The notes under the pieces: generated by a model
Databases searched by the model: none
What the model saw: only the letters and a program-made list of their open reading frames with translations
Told to the model about the DNA's origin: nothing
Program-made: the position numbers and the translations under genes
Origin: a bacterium
GTDB lineage: Bacteria > Zixibacteria > MSB-5A5 > GN15 > FEB-12
DNA: 8,260 nucleotides
Assembly: GCA_030612965.1 (NCBI GenBank)
Contig: JAUWMW010000094.1
Span: 1 to 8,260 of the forward strand
Direction: 5' to 3'
In this document: positions 6,999 through 8,260 of the stretch, piece after piece
Numbering within the stretch: the first letter of the stretch is position 1
How the letters are laid out: every line of letters starts with the position of its first letter

Positions 6999-7580
6999 TT
7001 AACCGGCGAAGTTCTTCGCAGCAAACTCCCAGTTGACCAGGTTCCAGAACGCCTCAACGTACTTGGGTCGGGCGTTGCGGTAGTCGACATAGTATGCGTG
7101 CTCCCAGACATCGCAGGTCAACAGCGGTGTCCTGCCCTCGGTCAGCGGCGTGCCGGCGTTGCCGGTGCTGATGATCTCAAGTTCACCGCTCCCGTTTTTC
7201 ACCAACCAGGCCCAGCCGGAACCGAAAGTAGTGATCGCGGTCTGGGAGAATTTCTCCTTGAAATCCGCGAACGAACCGAACGTCTTGTTGATCGCCTCGG
7301 CCAGCGCACCGGTCGGCTCACCGCCGCCGTTGGGGCTGAGACAGTTCCAGTAGAAACTGTGGTTGTAGACCTGGGCGGCGTTGTTGAAAATACCGCCCGA
7401 TGCCTTCTTGATGATCTCCTCAAGCGCGGCATCGGCAAACTCAGTACCCACGATCAACTTGTTCAGATTGGTTACGTATGTCTGGTGATGTTTACCGTAG
7501 TGATAGTCAAGCGTCTCGGCCGAGATGTGCGGGGCCAACGCATCCTTGGCATACGGGAGTTCCGGTAGTTTGTGTTCCAT
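6999..7580 (-). CDS. sodB: superoxide dismutase, iron type
   Basis: The product is 193 residues, the length of E. coli SodB, which it resembles along its whole length. It converts superoxide to oxygen and hydrogen peroxide in the cytoplasm; there is no signal peptide. The four metal ligands are visible: His27 (in HYGKHH), His74 (in NHSFYWN), Asp157 and His161 (in DVWEHAYY). Gln70 in the FNNAAQV segment and NAGTPL at 141-146 are Fe-type features; Mn-type enzymes carry NQDTPL-like sequence and supply the active-site glutamine from there. The start is ATG at 7580, because the family N-terminus (EHKLPELPYAKDALAPHIS) begins there and AAGGAG lies eight bases upstream. The frame is open about 186 bases further upstream, but that part has no SOD similarity. 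It is transcribed convergently with the membrane-protein gene and divergently from the small thioredoxin-like gene. Confidence 0.97.
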   Translation of the reverse strand: MEHKLPELPYAKDALAPHISAETLDYHYGKHHQTYVTNLNKLIVGTEFADAALEEIIKKASGGIFNNAAQVYNHSFYWNCLSPNGGGEPTGALAEAINKTFGSFADFKEKFSQTAITTFGSGWAWLVKNGSGELEIISTGNAGTPLTEGRTPLLTCDVWEHAYYVDYRNARPKYVEAFWNLVNWEFAAKNFAG

Positions 7581-7588
7581 CTCAATTG

Positions 7589-7594
7589 CTCCTT
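7589..7594 (-). promoter_or_regulatory. Shine-Dalgarno site of sodB
   Basis: On the minus strand the sequence reads AAGGAG, eight bases before ATG 7580. It decides the sodB start against the longer open frame that extends to about 7766. Confidence 0.8.
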
Positions 7595-7607
7595 CGTTAC
7601 ACGTCAA

Positions 7608-7613
7608 ATCATA
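7608..7613 (-). promoter_or_regulatory. candidate -10 box for sodB
   Basis: The minus strand reads TATGAT here (five of six matches to TATAAT), which would start transcription about 20 bases before the sodB start codon. No good -35 box is found at the expected distance, so the promoter may need an activator or the match may be chance. Confidence 0.25.
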
Positions 7614-7640
7614 TTCGCCAACTACTGTCTTTGCTTCGGC

Positions 7641-7659
7641 AGCCGCCCAGCGCGCGGCT
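7641..7659. repeat. short inverted repeat in the sodB divergent intergenic region
   Basis: AGCCGC (7641-7646) and GCGGCT (7654-7659) form a perfect 6-base-pair stem around a 7-base loop. It lies upstream of sodB in the 277-base region shared with the divergent gene. It could be an operator or chance in GC-rich sequence; there is no T-tract. The rest of this intergenic region, apart from the two promoters, shows nothing I can identify. Confidence 0.3.
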
Positions 7660-7805
7660 ATTATGTGACTAAACCGCCGGCTGACTCCCGTGGTTCCCGG
7701 CATCTTGAATCGCCACGGCCGGGCGGCCTGACTATTTCTGGATAAGTAACTCAACTTACTCCCCATTCTTTCGTATATTATTGAAACAGACAGGCAGTTT
7801 TTAGC

Positions 7806-7835
7806 TTGACCAATTAGACGGAGGGCACATATTAT
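7806..7835 (+). promoter_or_regulatory. sigma70-like promoter of the thioredoxin-like gene
   Basis: TTGACC (7806-7811, five of six matches) and TATTAT (7830-7835, five of six) are 18 bases apart. The predicted start near 7842 leaves a very short leader ending in AGGAGG. The local AT-richness contrasts with the surrounding coding DNA. Confidence 0.6.
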
Positions 7836-7846
7836 AGAATGGGATC

Positions 7847-7852
7847 AGGAGG
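7847..7852 (+). promoter_or_regulatory. consensus Shine-Dalgarno site of the thioredoxin-like gene
   Basis: A perfect AGGAGG lies five bases before ATG 7858, the strongest ribosome binding site in the window. It supports this small gene being real and well translated. Confidence 0.85.
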
Positions 7853-7857
7853 TCCCT

Positions 7858-8121
7858 ATGGAAATCGGATTGATCTACTCAAGCAAGGACCCGAAGCAGG
7901 CAAAGACGTGCGATTTCGTCAAACGCTTCGTGCGAGAGCGCGGCATCCTGGCGCGCATCGTTGAATCGGAGCAGCCGGTGAAGGTGCCGACGATCACTCT
8001 TGATGGCTGCACTATTGTCGACTCCGGACGAGCCGGCGGCGTTGAGAAGAACGGACTCGGCCGATTCCCCTCCACCAAAGAGATCGCCAAAGCTCTCGAA
8101 AAGTGCATCTGGTGCCTGTAA
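7858..8121 (+). CDS. small thioredoxin/glutaredoxin-fold-like protein without the usual N-terminal CxxC
   Basis: I cannot name this 87-residue cytoplasmic protein. Its layout suggests a mini thioredoxin fold: a strand IGLIYSS (3-9), a helix at about 12-28, a strand ARIVES (32-37), a candidate cis-proline VPT (43-45) leading into strand ITLDG (46-50), and a C-terminal helix beginning PSTKEIAKALE (71-81). In glutaredoxins the redox CxxC sits just after the first strand; here that position reads KDPK. Cysteines are instead at 18, 51, 83 and 86, the last two forming a terminal CIWC followed by Leu and the stop. It could be a redox protein with relocated cysteines, a metal-binding protein or a non-catalytic fold relative. 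It has its own promoter and a perfect Shine-Dalgarno site, and is divergent from sodB, which fits but does not prove a redox role. That it is a gene is well supported; the fold is inference. Confidence 0.75.
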   Translation: MEIGLIYSSKDPKQAKTCDFVKRFVRERGILARIVESEQPVKVPTITLDGCTIVDSGRAGGVEKNGLGRFPSTKEIAKALEKCIWCL

Positions 8122-8140
8122 GAGCGGTTCCGTACCCATC

Positions 8141-8169
8141 CTGTCATTCCCGCGGAAGCGGGAATCCAT
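8141..8169. repeat. palindromic repeat of the ATTCCCGC-N4-GCGGGAAT type
   Basis: A perfect 8-base-pair inverted repeat, ATTCCCGC (8146-8153) and GCGGGAAT (8158-8165), encloses GGAA. It is embedded in CTGTCATT...CCATC. This matches the general form of dispersed palindromic elements seen in many bacteria, for example the ATTCCC-N8-GGGAAT dRS3 element of Neisseria. Only one copy lies in this window, so its repeated nature is inferred from recognition. It starts 19 bases after the preceding stop codon and could also act as an mRNA 3' end structure. Confidence 0.6.
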
Positions 8170-8182
8170 CCGATGTCGTGTG

Positions 8183-8198
8183 GCCCGGATATTCGGGC
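8183..8198 (+). terminator. hairpin downstream of the thioredoxin-like gene, possible weak terminator
   Basis: GCCCG (8183-8187) pairs with CGGGC (8194-8198) around a 6-base loop, followed by TTGTTC. The short T-run makes it a weak rho-independent terminator for the gene ending at 8121; it may equally be part of the repeat cluster at the window's end. Confidence 0.35.
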
Positions 8199-8218
8199 TT
8201 GTTCAAAAACCCCGAGAG

Positions 8219-8260
8219 CCGTCATTGCGAGCGACCGAAGACACTCGTGTCGTAGCGACG
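8219..8260. repeat. start of a GTCATTGCGAGCG-type dispersed repeat (cut by the window edge)
   Basis: The segment beginning CGTCATTGCGAGCGACCGAAG resembles a short intergenic repeat found in many unrelated bacterial genomes. It contains the inverted repeat GACAC (8240-8244) and GTGTC (8247-8251), then CGTAGCGACG, which echoes the earlier GCGAGCGACCG. It is the second palindromic element within about 75 bases and runs off the window. Confidence 0.5.

Noticed and set aside
7581..7766. N-terminal extension of sodB on the minus strand
   Set aside because: SOD similarity and a good Shine-Dalgarno site both place the start at 7580; the upstream part looks like intergenic DNA with promoter-like sequence.

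Overview
The window is chromosomal DNA from a bacterium, moderately GC-rich. It is gene-dense and uses ordinary bacterial signals: Shine-Dalgarno sites, sigma70-like promoters and a 4-base stop/start overlap. The proteins point to a Gram-negative, possibly uncultured lineage (FCB-type or deltaproteobacterium-like), but nothing here fixes the taxon. The organism must have selenocysteine machinery, because one gene only reads through if an in-frame UGA is decoded as Sec. No phage, transposase, CRISPR, rRNA or tRNA was seen.

Layout, left to right (+ strand unless stated): (1) the 3' end of a CinA/PncC nicotinamide-nucleotide amidohydrolase gene overlaps thpR (RNA 2',3'-cyclic phosphodiesterase) by ATGA. 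(2) A good promoter and Shine-Dalgarno site drive a GTG-started small exported protein of unknown function. (3) 12 bases later comes selD (selenophosphate synthetase), whose catalytic residue is encoded by UGA (Sec21) and is followed by a bacterial SECIS-like hairpin; conventional ORF calling cuts off its first 29 residues. (4) Two tandem paralogues of about 700 residues follow. Each is a GT-C-like polytopic membrane protein with a C-terminal extracytoplasmic, TPR-like domain. (5) On the minus strand, convergent with the second paralogue, lies an iron-type superoxide dismutase gene (sodB) with a possible terminator. (6) Divergent from sodB, with its own promoter and a perfect AGGAGG, is a small thioredoxin/glutaredoxin-fold-like protein that lacks the usual N-terminal CxxC but ends in CIWC. 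(7) The right edge holds palindromic, probably dispersed repeats.

The window does not read as one pathway. Its themes are NAD/RNA housekeeping (cinA-thpR), selenium metabolism (selD), envelope glycosylation or an unknown membrane function (the paralogue pair) and redox defence (sodB and the thioredoxin-like gene). The strongest unusual signal is the Sec-containing SelD, an enzyme that needs its own product to be made. The next most interesting items are the tandem GT-C/TPR paralogues and the cysteine-shuffled thioredoxin-like protein.
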